A DNA stretch of 64,000 bases, taken from the NCBI RefSeq assembly GCF_900104725.1, contig NZ_LT629758.1, positions 4,602,501-4,666,500 of the forward strand. The letters run 5' to 3'. The position numbers were made by a program, and so were the translations under genes. Positions 46,911 through 55,871 of the stretch are shown piece after piece. Numbering within the stretch: position 1 is the stretch's first letter; the number at the start of each line of letters is the position of its first letter. The DNA is from Actinoplanes derwentensis. GTDB lineage: Bacteria; Actinomycetota; Actinomycetes; Mycobacteriales; Micromonosporaceae. Under the pieces are notes generated by a model, which did no database searches, was not told the origin of the DNA, and saw only the letters and a program-made list of their open reading frames with translations.

Positions 46911-48205
46911 CCCTTTCCGGTACGCCGTCAGCCTCGGCCTCCCCGCCGCTTTCGCCTGCCGTCCGCGCCTCTGTTTCGCCGCAGCGGGCTGTCTTCACCT
47001 CGGACGAGTGGGAGAAGCTCTACGCGGCCCGGCTTTTCGCGGCCGAAGCCCGGCCATACCTGGCGACCGCGCTGTTCGCGTTGAAGCCGATTCTGTCGTG
47101 GACGGTTCCGACGATGGCCGTGGACCGCTACTGGCGGTGTTACGTCTCCCCCGGTTTCGTGGCGGCGACCCCTGTCGAGGAACTCGCCGGGGTCTGGGTG
47201 CACGAGGTGTCGCACCTGCTGCGCGACCACCACGGCCGCGGCGACCGGCTGGCCACCGCGAAGGACCTCACCGGCCCCGGCGACCGGTTACGGATGAACA
47301 TCGCCGGAGATTTCGAGATCAACGACGATGTGTACGGGGATGGACTGCCCCGCCCCGCTGCGGCGATCGGCCCGGAACTGCTGAATCTGCCGTCCGGCAA
47401 ACTGATGGAGGAGTACCTGCCCATGATCGCCATGGGCCCGTACCTGGACCGCCTCGTCTGGCTGGACTGCGGTGGCGGTGCCGACGGTTCGGCCCGCCCG
47501 TGGGAACTCGGCCCCGACGGAGCGAACGCTCTCGACCCGGAGGAGCAGGCCCTGGTCCGGTACCGGGTGGCGCAAGGCATCAACAATGCTCGCGGCGACG
47601 TCCCCGGCGGCTGGAAACGCTGGGCGGAGAAGGTGACCCACCCGCCCCAGCCGTGGCGCCAGCTCCTCGGCAGCGCGGTCCGCTCCGCGGTCTCGGCTCC
47701 CGGAGCAGGCGAGGACTACGTCTGGAGCCGCCCGTCCCGCCGCTCGTCCAGCCTCCCCGGGGTGATCCTGCCGAGCCTGCGACGCCGCCCGCCCCGGGTG
47801 ACCGTGGTGATCGACACGTCGGGTTCGGTCAGCGACTCCGAACTGGGCAGTGCCCTGCTGGAAGTGGCGGCCATCTCCCGTTCCGTCGGTGGCGGCCGCG
47901 ACCTGCTCCGGGTGGTCTCCTGCGACGCCGCAGCCCACGTCTCCGGCCCGATCTGCGAGACCGAGGGGATCACGTTGACCGGCGGCGGCGGAACCGACCT
48001 GCGCGAAGGTTTCGCCAAGGCCCTGACCACCCGACCCGACGTGACGGTGGTCCTGACCGACGGCCAGACCCCGTGGCCGTCCCACCGGCCACCGTGCCGA
48101 ACGGTGATCGGCTTGTTCTCCCGCCGCTCCCGCATCGACGAGGACAACCCCGGCTACGGCCGGAATCTCCCACCGACGTGGGCCCGCGTGATCACCATCG
48201 GCTGA
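46907..48205 (+). CDS. vWA protein with metallopeptidase-like domain (MoxR partner)
   Basis: 432 residues. The N-terminal half has a zincin-like HEVSH (99-103) followed by DFEINDD, as in DUF2201 putative metallopeptidases. The C-terminal half is a vWA-like domain with MIDAS DTSGS (303-307), GGGGTDL and VVLTDG. Start is the ATG overlapping the MoxR stop. The pairing of zincin-like and vWA domains beside MoxR suggests an ATP-driven processing or remodelling complex. No signal peptide. Confidence 0.9.
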   Translation: MTLSGTPSASASPPLSPAVRASVSPQRAVFTSDEWEKLYAARLFAAEARPYLATALFALKPILSWTVPTMAVDRYWRCYVSPGFVAATPVEELAGVWVHEVSHLLRDHHGRGDRLATAKDLTGPGDRLRMNIAGDFEINDDVYGDGLPRPAAAIGPELLNLPSGKLMEEYLPMIAMGPYLDRLVWLDCGGGADGSARPWELGPDGANALDPEEQALVRYRVAQGINNARGDVPGGWKRWAEKVTHPPQPWRQLLGSAVRSAVSAPGAGEDYVWSRPSRRSSSLPGVILPSLRRRPPRVTVVIDTSGSVSDSELGSALLEVAAISRSVGGGRDLLRVVSCDAAAHVSGPICETEGITLTGGGGTDLREGFAKALTTRPDVTVVLTDGQTPWPSHRPPCRTVIGLFSRRSRIDEDNPGYGRNLPPTWARVITIG

Positions 48206-48235
48206 CGCCTCCGGAACTCGTCGTCAGGCGGCTCA

Positions 48236-48259
48236 CCCGTGGTTCCCCCGAACCACGGG
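48236..48259 (+). terminator. Hairpin after the MoxR/vWA module
   Basis: CCCGTGGTTC pairs perfectly with GAACCACGGG around CCCC, 31 bases after the stop at 48205. Confidence 0.65.
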
Positions 48260-48349
48260 AAACGGGGGGCCGCCTGGCGACGCCCCCACCCTGGTCCCAT
48301 GCGTCCCGTCCCGCGCACCTCGTGCGTCCCCCACATACCGCGCGCTCCC

Positions 48350-48572
48350 ACACCTCGTGCGTCCTCACACAGGTGGCACCGGCCAGGACCGCGCAGACCG
48401 CGACGGTCAGCAACGCCACGAGGGGATACCGGGTCCCGTACGGGTTTCGCTGGGCCGGGATCCGACTCAGGGTTGCGACGAGCCCGCCCCGTTCACCATC
48501 GGTGAACGGCGGTGCGGGCATGTCGGCGCCGGGGATTGTCACGGTCAGTGCGCAGATCAGAGATGATGCCAT
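48350..48572 (-). mobile_element. ISAs1-type transposase N-terminal relic
   Basis: The reverse strand encodes MASSLICAL, then GGLVATLSRIPAQRNPYGTRYPLVALLTVAVCAVLAGAT across the segment, the typical N-terminal DDE_Tnp_1-associated region of actinobacterial ISAs1 transposases. After about 48360 similarity ends and the frame is Arg-rich noise. The rest of the transposase is missing. Confidence 0.6.
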
Positions 48573-48752
48573 CGGCGGGTGGACTTCCTCGGTGGTCGTG
48601 CAGCGTCGAGAACTCCATGAGCACCTTGAGGGCTTCACCCGCTTCTACTGCCTCCACAGAGGCCAATCACCCCCACGAAATACCTGCTCAGCGGATGATG
48701 CGCCTAGAACGCAACAGTCCTGCTAGCCCTATCGGGCGTCGATCATGACAAC

Positions 48753-48789
48753 AAAGTAAGCCCCACCCTGACCAGGTGGGGCTTACTTT
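48753..48789. terminator. Strong symmetrical terminator hairpin
   Basis: AAAGTAAGCCCCACC pairs perfectly with GGTGGGGCTTACTTT around a 7-base loop. The A/T tails on both sides allow termination in both directions; it lies 46 bases past the end of the minus-strand lipoprotein gene. Confidence 0.8.
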
Positions 48790-48834
48790 AGGTTCCTCTG
48801 CCCATACCCCACCAGGGGGTGCAGAGTCGGGCGC

Positions 48835-49332
48835 TCAGCCGCAGATCTTTTCCACCTCGTTGAGACTGGAGGAGACCGGGGTGATCGCCCGGCCGGCGTC
48901 CTCCAGGGTCTTGACACCGGCCAGGTTCTCCTGGCTACCCAGCGTGGTGAGGGAGGTGACCAAAGTGCCCAGCGCCGCCCTCAGGGCCGGGTCGTCGGCA
49001 CGCTGCTGAAACTCGCTGAGCTGCGCCGCCAGGGTCCCGCTGACGGTCCGGATCCCGGTCGTCTGCACCTGCACGGCGTCGGCGTTGGCCATCAAGTGGG
49101 CAGTGGTGAGATCTCCGAGTTGCCGGCCGAGACCGTCGAGGGTGGCCTGGCTCATCATGGTGGTGACTGCTGTGCACATCGACACCGTGTTCCCGATCGG
49201 CGCGGCGGCCGACGGGCTCGGTGCGACGGCCGTGGTCGTGGCAGGCGCCGCAGTGTCGGCAGTCGGCTCGGAGCAGGCACTGGTGGTGCCGGCAACCATG
49301 ATGAGCAGTGCCGCAGTCAGAAACAGTCGCAT
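48835..49332 (-). CDS. Small secreted lipoprotein, unknown function
   Basis: 165 residues. The signal peptide ends in the lipobox TSAC (Cys20), followed by a Thr/Ala/Pro/Ser-rich tether and a helical domain with two further Cys (near SMCTAV and the C-terminal KICG) that may form a disulfide. The ATG at 49332 has a GAGGAG site. The mature protein should be anchored to the outer face of the membrane. No family recognised. It is a single-gene unit with its own terminator. Confidence 0.8.
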   Translation of the reverse strand: MRLFLTAALLIMVAGTTSACSEPTADTAAPATTTAVAPSPSAAAPIGNTVSMCTAVTTMMSQATLDGLGRQLGDLTTAHLMANADAVQVQTTGIRTVSGTLAAQLSEFQQRADDPALRAALGTLVTSLTTLGSQENLAGVKTLEDAGRAITPVSSSLNEVEKICG

Positions 49333-49643
49333 GGTGAAATCGCTCCTCGATGTCAGGTCTCCGCGATGACCGTGCACCTAGACCCGGCCCGCCTCCGCAG
49401 GACGGCGATGCTACCGAGCAAAAGCAACATCCCCATGACAGATTCCATCGATCAGCTAACACGTTTCCGCCGTCAGGAACAGTTTCGCCGGGCAACGAGT
49501 CGAGCAGGAGGCCCTTCAGTCCGGTGATGGACTTGATGCCATAGGTGGCCAGCGTGAATTCATGTTACTTGGTGAATTCGTTGTGGACGATCGGGCAATC
49601 GATGCCTGCCACCACGGCCTAGTGTCCTGAGTCTTTAAATCGA
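49333..49643. other. Intergenic region before transposase relic
   Basis: About 310 bases with no supported gene. GTGTCCTGAGTCTTTAAAT near 49623-49641 resembles the end of an insertion sequence, but no matching inverted copy was found by eye. Confidence 0.35.
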
Positions 49644-50240
49644 TTGGACAGCCTGGCCGGGGTCCTCTTCGTCGCCGGCGCGATGCATACCCAGACCGGT
49701 CACACCGAGCAGATCACCGGCCGTGGAGCACACCTTCTCCTGCAGGCGAAGAGGAACCAGCCTACTCTTCATACCCAGCTCAAGACCCTGCCTCGGGCGC
49801 AGATTCCGGTCGGTCACCGTACCCGCGACCGCGGGCACGGCCGCAAGGAGACCCACACCGTTCAAGGCCATCACCCTGCACACCCCGGGCGGGATCGCCT
49901 TTCCGCACACTCAGCGGGCCGCCACATCATCCACACCCGCATCGTCGACGGCAAGACCAGCCGCGAAACCGCCTACCTGGTCACGTCCCTAACCGCCGCC
50001 GACATTCAGCCCGCTGACCTACAAAAATGGGCGAGGGCAGAGTGGTTGATCGAGAACCAGGTCCATACGTCAGAGATGCCACGTTCCGTGAGGGCCTGCA
50101 TCAAGCCCGGACCGGCACCGGACCCGCCGCCATGGCCGTCCTGCGTAACACCGCGATCGGCTGGCACCGCATCAACGGCGCCACCGACATCGCCCGCGCC
50201 AACCGCCGATCCCACGACCTCATAACCGCGGTGACCAGGA
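49644..50240 (+). mobile_element. ISAs1-type transposase C-terminal relic
   Basis: Conserved transposase segments are scattered over three frames: AMHTQTGHTEQITGRGAHLL, LKTLPRAQIPVGHRTRDRGHG, AITLHTPGGIAFPHTQ, TRIVDGKTSRETAYLVTSL, DLQKWARAEWLIENQVH, FREGLHQARTGTGPAAMAV and ANRRSHDLITAV. At least two frameshifts and loss of the N-terminal two thirds make it inactive. It faces the opposite way to the N-terminal relic at 48350-48572. Confidence 0.8.
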
Positions 50241-50553
50241 GTTACACCAGAACGTTCGAAAGTCCCATGTCGATCTTTAACATCCGCTGGCCAAACGCAG
50301 AATCAAGTCGCGCAATCCGCAACCACTTCGGTTTCCTTACCGAGTACCGCAGGCGATGCCACCGCAACGGCAGCCGATCCCGACTTCTGCTTACGGCATC
50401 CGTTTCCGGCCTCCGGTAAACACGCTTCGCGGCATCGAGCAGTAGGCAGATTCTTGACACACTTCAACTGCCCGATGATTCGACAGCCGACAATTAAAGC
50501 GGATGACCAGACACAGCACCCAGACCACCGACCCACTCACCCAGAAGGTCAGC
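50241..50553. other. Intergenic region without recognisable features
   Basis: About 310 bases between the transposase relic and the end of the APH-like gene. It is less GC-rich than average; short open frames lack ribosome sites. Confidence 0.4.
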
Positions 50554-51366
50554 TCACCGACCACCAGACAGAGCGGCTCGAATCAGCGGCCCGACGGTAG
50601 CGACGAGGCCAGCCGCCTCCTCCGCAGTCAGCGCCGGATCTGCCCTGCGAATCGCAACCGCCTCATCGAAAGCCGCGACCGGATCACCACCCTCCGGCCG
50701 GAGAGCGATGCCATCCTCCGACATGAGAGCGGCACCAACTTCCGGTAGGAAGGCCACGCCGCCCTCGGACAGGAGAGCCACGCCGGCCTCCGGCAGGAAA
50801 GCCGCGCCACCCTCAGAAAAGAGGGTCACGCCGCTCTCAGACAGGAAGGCCCGGAGAAAAGCGGCGGCCGCGACGGCGTGCTGATGACCGGGCTCGGCGG
50901 CGACCTGCGCCAGGATGATCGCGGTGAGCCAGACGTCCACCGCGGGCGGCCCTTCGGCGGCGTTGTGCCAGTCGATCACGACAGGCCCACGCGACGTGAT
51001 CATGACGTTGTCGGGATGCAGATCGCGGTGCAGAATACGATCACCGGCCCGCTGACCGACACGAGCGGGAAGTGCATGAAGACGCCGATGAAGATCCGCC
51101 AGAATCGCGGCTCCCGCACCCACGCCGTCGCCCCCAGCACCCCCAGCACCGAAGGCCTCCGTCATGGTCACCCCGTCGAGCCGTTCCAGCACAAGATCGG
51201 CCCCACTCACCTCGTGAACCCGGGGCACCGGATACCCGATTCCATACAGGTGGACCATGAGTTCCGCTTCACCGCTGGCGTCATCCCCACGCCGGTACCG
51301 CCGCAACACCCGATTCGAGTCCAGCGCATAGACATCAGCCTCACGCCCGAAGCCGATCAGATCCAT
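50554..51366 (-). CDS. Aminoglycoside-phosphotransferase-like kinase (APH family) with repeat insert
   Basis: 270 residues. Start MDLIGFGREADVYALD gives the nucleotide-binding loop; a longer frame is not supported. Catalytic motif HRDLHPDNVMI and metal-binding VIDWHNA are intact, so it is a plausible small-molecule kinase; substrate unknown and resistance not implied. Between the core and the C-terminal helix there is a low-complexity insert of about 48 residues (SESGVTLF, SEGGAAFL, PEAGVALL, SEGGVAFL, PEVGAALM, SEDGIALR) made by 24-base tandem repeats. The MFS gene upstream is separated by a strong terminator. Confidence 0.85.
   Translation of the reverse strand: MDLIGFGREADVYALDSNRVLRRYRRGDDASGEAELMVHLYGIGYPVPRVHEVSGADLVLERLDGVTMTEAFGAGGAGGDGVGAGAAILADLHRRLHALPARVGQRAGDRILHRDLHPDNVMITSRGPVVIDWHNAAEGPPAVDVWLTAIILAQVAAEPGHQHAVAAAAFLRAFLSESGVTLFSEGGAAFLPEAGVALLSEGGVAFLPEVGAALMSEDGIALRPEGGDPVAAFDEAVAIRRADPALTAEEAAGLVATVGPLIRAALSGGR
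50704..50847 (-). repeat. Six 24-base in-frame tandem repeats
   Basis: Six imperfect units at 50704, 50728, 50752, 50776, 50800 and 50824. Each encodes eight residues of pattern (S/P)E-x-G-(V/I/A)-A-(F/L) within the APH-like gene. They are contiguous with no spacers, so not a CRISPR array. Confidence 0.88.
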
Positions 51367-51466
51367 ACCCGTCACCGTAGCCAGCGTGTCGATCCGAGCG
51401 CGAACCGAACCCCGGGCAAGACGCAGCAAGGGTTTGGCTTGGGCATGAGTGAAGGCGGAGGAGACG

Positions 51467-51501
51467 GTGAAGCCCGCCCGGTGTCACCGGGCGGGCTTCA
51501 C
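51467..51501 (-). terminator. Strong hairpin after the DHA2 exporter gene
   Basis: GTGAAGCCCGCCCGG pairs perfectly with CCGGGCGGGCTTCAC (15 bp) around TGTCA, 17 bases past the exporter stop. It insulates the APH-like gene. Confidence 0.8.
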
Positions 51502-51518
51502 TCGGGCGTGCGGGCCGG

Positions 51519-53090
51519 TCAGTGCAGGATGACCGGGGTCGCGGTCTTCTGGTCGTCGGCCAGGTGGGACTGCTCGCGCTTTCGGGGCAGGAACAGGGCC
51601 GGCACCAGGGTCAGCGCGGTCAGCACGAAAGCCACCATGAACGTCGTCGCGAACGAGTCGGCCGCGAAGGCCAAGCCCCGTTCCAGGATCGTGGGGTCGG
51701 GGACGGTGGCGGCCAGTTCGGGCTTCATCTGGGCGCCGATGGCCAGGCCGGCCTCGGTGATCGGTGCGCCGGTCACCGGGTCGGTCAGGCCGGGGATGGG
51801 GGTGGACTTGTTGAGTTCGGCGGTCAGGATCACCGACATGACGGCGCCGCCGACGGAGCCGGCGATCTGCTGCAGGATGTTGAGCAGCGTGGAGCCGCGG
51901 GCGACCTCGTGGCTGGTGAGGGTTCGCAGTGCCGACGTCATGATCGGCATCATGGTGCCGCCCATGCCCAGACCCATGACGAAGAGCGAACCGCACAGCA
52001 GCCAGTACGACGTGTCGGTCCCGACCTGGGTGAACGCGAAGAACCCGGCGGTGATCAGCAGCAACGCGAACGGCACGGTCCGCCCGATCGGCACCTTGTC
52101 GGCGAGCATGCCGGCGATCGGCATGGTCAGCATGGCGCCGATGCCCTGTGGGGCCATCAGCAGACCGGCGTGCAGTGTCGACTCGCCGTGGATCTGCAGG
52201 AAGTAGCTGGGGAAGAGCAGCCCGGCACCCATGAAAGCGATGGTGAACACGGACAGCGTGATCGACGCGACGGTCAGGTTGCGGTTGCGCAGCAGGCGCA
52301 GGTCGAGCAGCGGGTGCTTCGGCTTGAACGAGTAGACCACGAACCCGATCACCAGCAGCGCGCCGATGAGCATCGGGATCCACACCTTGTCGGCGGTGAT
52401 GCTCTGCTCCTCGGGCAGCGTGGAGACGCCGAAGAGGAGCAGCGCGAGACCGGGCGAGAGCATCAGCATGCCGATGAAGTCGAACGACTCGGACGGCTCG
52501 GGGTTGTCCTTCGGCAGCACGATCTGGGCGTAGATCAGCGCGCCGATGCCGATCGGCAGGTTGATCAGGAAGATCCAGTGCCAGCTGTACGAGTCGATCA
52601 GCCAGCCGCCCAGGATCGGCCCACTGATCGGGCCGAGCAGCATCGGAATGCCGAGGACGGCCATCAACCGGCCGATCCGTTCGGGCCCGGCCGCCCTGGT
52701 CATGATCGTCATGCCGAGGGGCATGAGCATGCCGCCGCCGAGGCCCTGAAGCACCCGGTAGGCCACCAGTTGCCCGATGTTGTCGGCGGTGGCGCAGAGC
52801 ACCGACCCGAGCGTGAACAGCAGCAACGCCGTCATGTAGAGCCGTTTGGTGCCGAACCGGTCGGCGGCCCATCCGGTGAGCGGGATGACGGTGGCCAGGG
52901 CCAGCGTGTAGCCGGTCATCGTCCACGCGACTTCGGCATAGGTCGCGCCGAACTGGTCCTGGAAGGTCGGGATCGCGACGCTGACCACTGTCACGTCGAG
53001 GATCGACATGATGGCGCCGAGAACGACGACCCCAGCGATCTTGAGGACGGCGCCGTCCAGTTTTGCCGGCGCCGAGGTCTGACTACTCAC
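51519..53090 (-). CDS. DHA2-family (EmrB/QacA) MFS drug exporter
   Basis: 523 residues with about 14 transmembrane helices. Family signatures: ISILDVTVVSVAIPTF in helix 1, GWAADRFGTKRLY in the first loop, YRVLQGLGGGMLMPLG (motif with the Arg-Gly), and WHWIFLINLPIG after helix 6. GTG start at 53090 with a GGAGA site. Proton-driven efflux of lipophilic compounds is expected; the substrate is unknown. The CPBP gene lies 65 bases upstream on the same strand and may be co-transcribed. Confidence 0.93.
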   Translation of the reverse strand: MSSQTSAPAKLDGAVLKIAGVVVLGAIMSILDVTVVSVAIPTFQDQFGATYAEVAWTMTGYTLALATVIPLTGWAADRFGTKRLYMTALLLFTLGSVLCATADNIGQLVAYRVLQGLGGGMLMPLGMTIMTRAAGPERIGRLMAVLGIPMLLGPISGPILGGWLIDSYSWHWIFLINLPIGIGALIYAQIVLPKDNPEPSESFDFIGMLMLSPGLALLLFGVSTLPEEQSITADKVWIPMLIGALLVIGFVVYSFKPKHPLLDLRLLRNRNLTVASITLSVFTIAFMGAGLLFPSYFLQIHGESTLHAGLLMAPQGIGAMLTMPIAGMLADKVPIGRTVPFALLLITAGFFAFTQVGTDTSYWLLCGSLFVMGLGMGGTMMPIMTSALRTLTSHEVARGSTLLNILQQIAGSVGGAVMSVILTAELNKSTPIPGLTDPVTGAPITEAGLAIGAQMKPELAATVPDPTILERGLAFAADSFATTFMVAFVLTALTLVPALFLPRKREQSHLADDQKTATPVILH

Positions 53091-53154
53091 AACATCTCCA
53101 CAGGTGAGGCGGCTGTTGGGAGCCTAGCGACGGGGTCCGACGGCATTCTCAGGA

Positions 53155-53763
53155 TTAACCAGGGCGGCCGGAATCGGGTTGCGCGGATCGGCGCACCCAT
53201 GCCGAAGCGAGTATTCCCAGGCCGTTGGCGGTCCAGTGGAGCACGAACGGGGCCAGAACCCCGCCGCCGGCGTGCCGGAGAAAGCTGAGAGCGACCCCCG
53301 CGAGGGTGGTGAACACCACTTCCCGGGTGACCGGCAGATGCCAGAGACCGAAGAGCAGGGCGGTGATCAGGTACGCCCCGACCACCCCGTGGTCGCGGTA
53401 CAGCAACTCCCACAGCACTCCCCGGAACGCCACCTCCTCGAAGATCACCGTGGACAGCGGCACCCCGATCAGGGCGGTGCGCACCGGATGTTCGAACGAG
53501 GGGACGGCCAGGGCCCGGCGCGCGGCTGGGATCATCAGCGCCACCCCGTAGCCGACGGTGACCAGCAGAGCCGCTGCCCCCGCGTACCACCAGCCGGAAA
53601 GGGTGAGACCCGCCGGGCCGGGAGTGAGGCTGGAGACCGCGACCAGCGTAAACGCCGCAATCGGTCCGGTGAACGGCTGAGCGCGCGCCGGGCCGCGACG
53701 GTTCCAGACGCGAACCGCCGCCATGATCAACAGAACGAGAAGGATCGTCACCACCCGCCACAT
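53155..53763 (-). CDS. CPBP-family intramembrane metalloprotease
   Basis: 202 residues, about six transmembrane helices. The family motifs are complete: EEVAFRG (motif 1), FGLWHLP (motif 2, His), and HWTANG near the end (motif 3). Members process prenylated or membrane proteins, and several give bacteriocin self-immunity. Position beside a DHA2 exporter fits a self-protection or export role, by inference only. Confidence 0.9.
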   Translation of the reverse strand: MWRVVTILLVLLIMAAVRVWNRRGPARAQPFTGPIAAFTLVAVSSLTPGPAGLTLSGWWYAGAAALLVTVGYGVALMIPAARRALAVPSFEHPVRTALIGVPLSTVIFEEVAFRGVLWELLYRDHGVVGAYLITALLFGLWHLPVTREVVFTTLAGVALSFLRHAGGGVLAPFVLHWTANGLGILASAWVRRSAQPDSGRPG

Positions 53764-53836
53764 TAATCGCTCGACATCACTACCGGATCTCTCGTAGCGT
53801 CGATCCCATCACCGCGACCGGAGAGGAGAAACGGCC

Positions 53837-53944
53837 ATGCGATATCGCACCGCCGTCATCATCCCCGTGTCGCGTTTCGAGCTGATCCTCGTGTCTGGTG
53901 TGCCCAGCTCCGGCTGCGCCACCGGGGCTGGCCGCTGCCTGTAA
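53837..53944 (+). CDS. 35-residue leader ORF upstream of EF-G paralogue
   Basis: ATG at 53837 preceded by GAGAGGAGAAACGGCC, a strong ribosome site. The product begins MRYRTAVIIPVSRFEL and ends GCATGAGRCL before TAA at 53942. The next gene starts 45 bases later. Short translated leaders upstream of ribosome-protection and other translation-related resistance genes commonly mediate attenuation; this role is inferred. There is no protein family match and it may be only a leader peptide. Confidence 0.6.
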   Translation: MRYRTAVIIPVSRFELILVSGVPSSGCATGAGRCL

Positions 53945-53989
53945 CAGGCGCCGTCCACCACCAGCTTCAGACTCGAGAGACCGACAATC

Positions 53990-55831
53990 ATGAACGTCCG
54001 GAACATCGGCATCCTCGCGCACGTCGACGCCGGCAAGACCACCCTGACCGAACGGATCCTGTTCACCACCGGCATGACCCACCGGTCCGGCCGGGTCGAC
54101 GACGGCAACACCGTGACCGATTTCGATCCCCAGGAACGGGACCGCGGCATCACCATCTTCGCCGCCGCGGTGAGCTGCGACTGGGCCGGTCACCGGCTCA
54201 ACCTGATCGATACGCCCGGCCATGTGGACTTCTCCGACGAAGTGGAACGTTCACTGCGGGTGCTCGACGGTGCGGTCGCGGTCTTCGACGGGGTCGCCGG
54301 TGTGGAGCCGCAGAGCGAGACCGTCTGGCGGACCGCGGACCGGTACGGCGTACCCCGCATCGCCTTCATCAACAAGCTGGACCGGGCCGGCGCCGATCTG
54401 GACGCGGCGGTGGCCTCGATCCGGGACCGTCTGGAAGTGATCCCGCTGCTGGTGCAGGTCCCGAAGGCCGATCTCAGTGGCGTGATCGACCTGGTCGACA
54501 ACCCGCCGCCGGAGTTCAAAGAGGAACGCCGTCGACTGGAGGAGGCGGTGGCCGAACTCCATCCCGCAGTACTGGAGGAGTTGGGCGACATATCCGATAT
54601 GACGCTCAAACGGGCACTGCGCGACCTCACCCACGAGAACAAGGCCGTCGTCGTCCTCTGCGGCTCGGCCTTCCGGAACATCGGCGTCGAAGAACTGCTG
54701 AACGGCATCGTCGACTACCTGCCCCCGCCCCAAGGCGACCAGCGGAACCCACCGCTGGCGCTGATCTTCAAGAAGCGCGAACGACTCGCCTACCTGCGCA
54801 TCTACGACGGAACGATCACGAAGGGAGACGTCCTGTGGAACGCCGCCGACAACCGCACCGAACGGATCTCCAGAATCCTCCGCGTCCAAGCGGACAGGCA
54901 CACCGACATCGACCAGGCGACGGCAGGCGACATCGTGGCGGTCACCGGAATCAAGGCGGCCCGAACCGGGGCAACCCTCTCCACACGGGCGGATCCGGTT
55001 CAATTGGAGGCGCCCCGGACCACCGAGCCCCTGGTATCGGTGGCGGTCGAGGCCCGCACCCGGACCGAGGCCCAGCGCCTGCCGTCCGCTCTCGCCGCCC
55101 TGACCGAAGAGGATCCGTCACTGAGCGTACGCACCGACCGGGAGACCGGCCAGGTCCTGCTGTCCGGCGTGGGTGAACTGCACCTGGAGGTGGCCGTGGA
55201 GAAACTGCGGCAGACCACCGGCATGGAACTGACCACCGGCCGGCCCCGGGTCGCCTACCGCGAGGCGGTGACCACGGGGGTGACCGGCGTCGTCTACCGG
55301 CACGTCAAACAGGACGGTGGCTCCGGCCAGTTCGCGCACGTCGTCCTGGACGTCGCACCGGCCGACGGCACCGGCTTCACGTTCACCTCGACGGTGACCG
55401 GCGGGCGGGTGCCGGCCGAGTTCGTGCGGGCGGTCGAAGCCGGCTGCCGGGAGGCTCTGACCGATGGTGAACATCCGGTGGTCGGGCTGCGGGTCACCCT
55501 CACCGACGGGCAGACCCACGTCAAGGACTCGTCGGAGACGGCGTTCCGCGCGGCCGGCCAGTTCGGGCTCCGCACGGCGCTGCGTTCCTGCACGCTGACG
55601 GTGCTGGAACCGGTCGCCGAGGTCACCGTGAGCGCGCCGTCCGAAACGATCGGCGCGGTCCTCGGCGACCTCGCGGCCCGCCGCGGCCAGGTGACCGATT
55701 CGACGGTCCGAACGGTGACCGCCACCGTGCCGCTGGCCGAACTGTTCGGTTACGCGACCCGGTTGCGCAGCCGCACCCACGGCCGCGGCACGTTCACCAG
55801 CCGCCCGGCCGGTTACCGCCCGGCGGCGTAG
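53990..55831 (+). CDS. EF-G-like translational GTPase paralogue
   Basis: 613 residues, about 85 shorter than housekeeping EF-G; the G' region is reduced. G domain motifs are AHVDAGKT (10-17), ERDRGIT, DTPGH, NKLD and a GSAF; domains II-V follow in the usual order, with GELHLEV in domain III and a truncated tail. It is closer to EF-G than to TetM in the switch region ([10 protein letters not shown]). Actinobacteria often carry such second EF-G-like genes; ribosome recycling or ribosome protection are the main options. The upstream leader ORF favours regulated, antibiotic-responsive expression. Confidence 0.85.
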   Translation: MNVRNIGILAHVDAGKTTLTERILFTTGMTHRSGRVDDGNTVTDFDPQERDRGITIFAAAVSCDWAGHRLNLIDTPGHVDFSDEVERSLRVLDGAVAVFDGVAGVEPQSETVWRTADRYGVPRIAFINKLDRAGADLDAAVASIRDRLEVIPLLVQVPKADLSGVIDLVDNPPPEFKEERRRLEEAVAELHPAVLEELGDISDMTLKRALRDLTHENKAVVVLCGSAFRNIGVEELLNGIVDYLPPPQGDQRNPPLALIFKKRERLAYLRIYDGTITKGDVLWNAADNRTERISRILRVQADRHTDIDQATAGDIVAVTGIKAARTGATLSTRADPVQLEAPRTTEPLVSVAVEARTRTEAQRLPSALAALTEEDPSLSVRTDRETGQVLLSGVGELHLEVAVEKLRQTTGMELTTGRPRVAYREAVTTGVTGVVYRHVKQDGGSGQFAHVVLDVAPADGTGFTFTSTVTGGRVPAEFVRAVEAGCREALTDGEHPVVGLRVTLTDGQTHVKDSSETAFRAAGQFGLRTALRSCTLTVLEPVAEVTVSAPSETIGAVLGDLAARRGQVTDSTVRTVTATVPLAELFGYATRLRSRTHGRGTFTSRPAGYRPAA

Positions 55832-55841
55832 TCAGCAGGGG

Positions 55842-55871
55842 CCGGGCACGCTTCACGAGAGGCGTGCCCGG
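55842..55871. terminator. Bidirectional terminator between convergent genes
   Basis: CCGGGCACGC pairs perfectly with GCGTGCCCGG around a 10-base loop, between the EF-G paralogue stop (55831) and the end of the convergent GNAT gene (55853), which it overlaps. Confidence 0.75.

Noticed and set aside
50704..50847. Possible CRISPR array
   Set aside because: Units are contiguous, imperfect and without spacers, keep a reading frame and lie inside a coding sequence; no cas genes in the window.
53990..55831. TetM/TetO-type ribosomal protection protein
   Set aside because: The switch and effector regions follow EF-G ([19 protein letters not shown]) more than TetM; called an EF-G paralogue instead, with protection only as an option.
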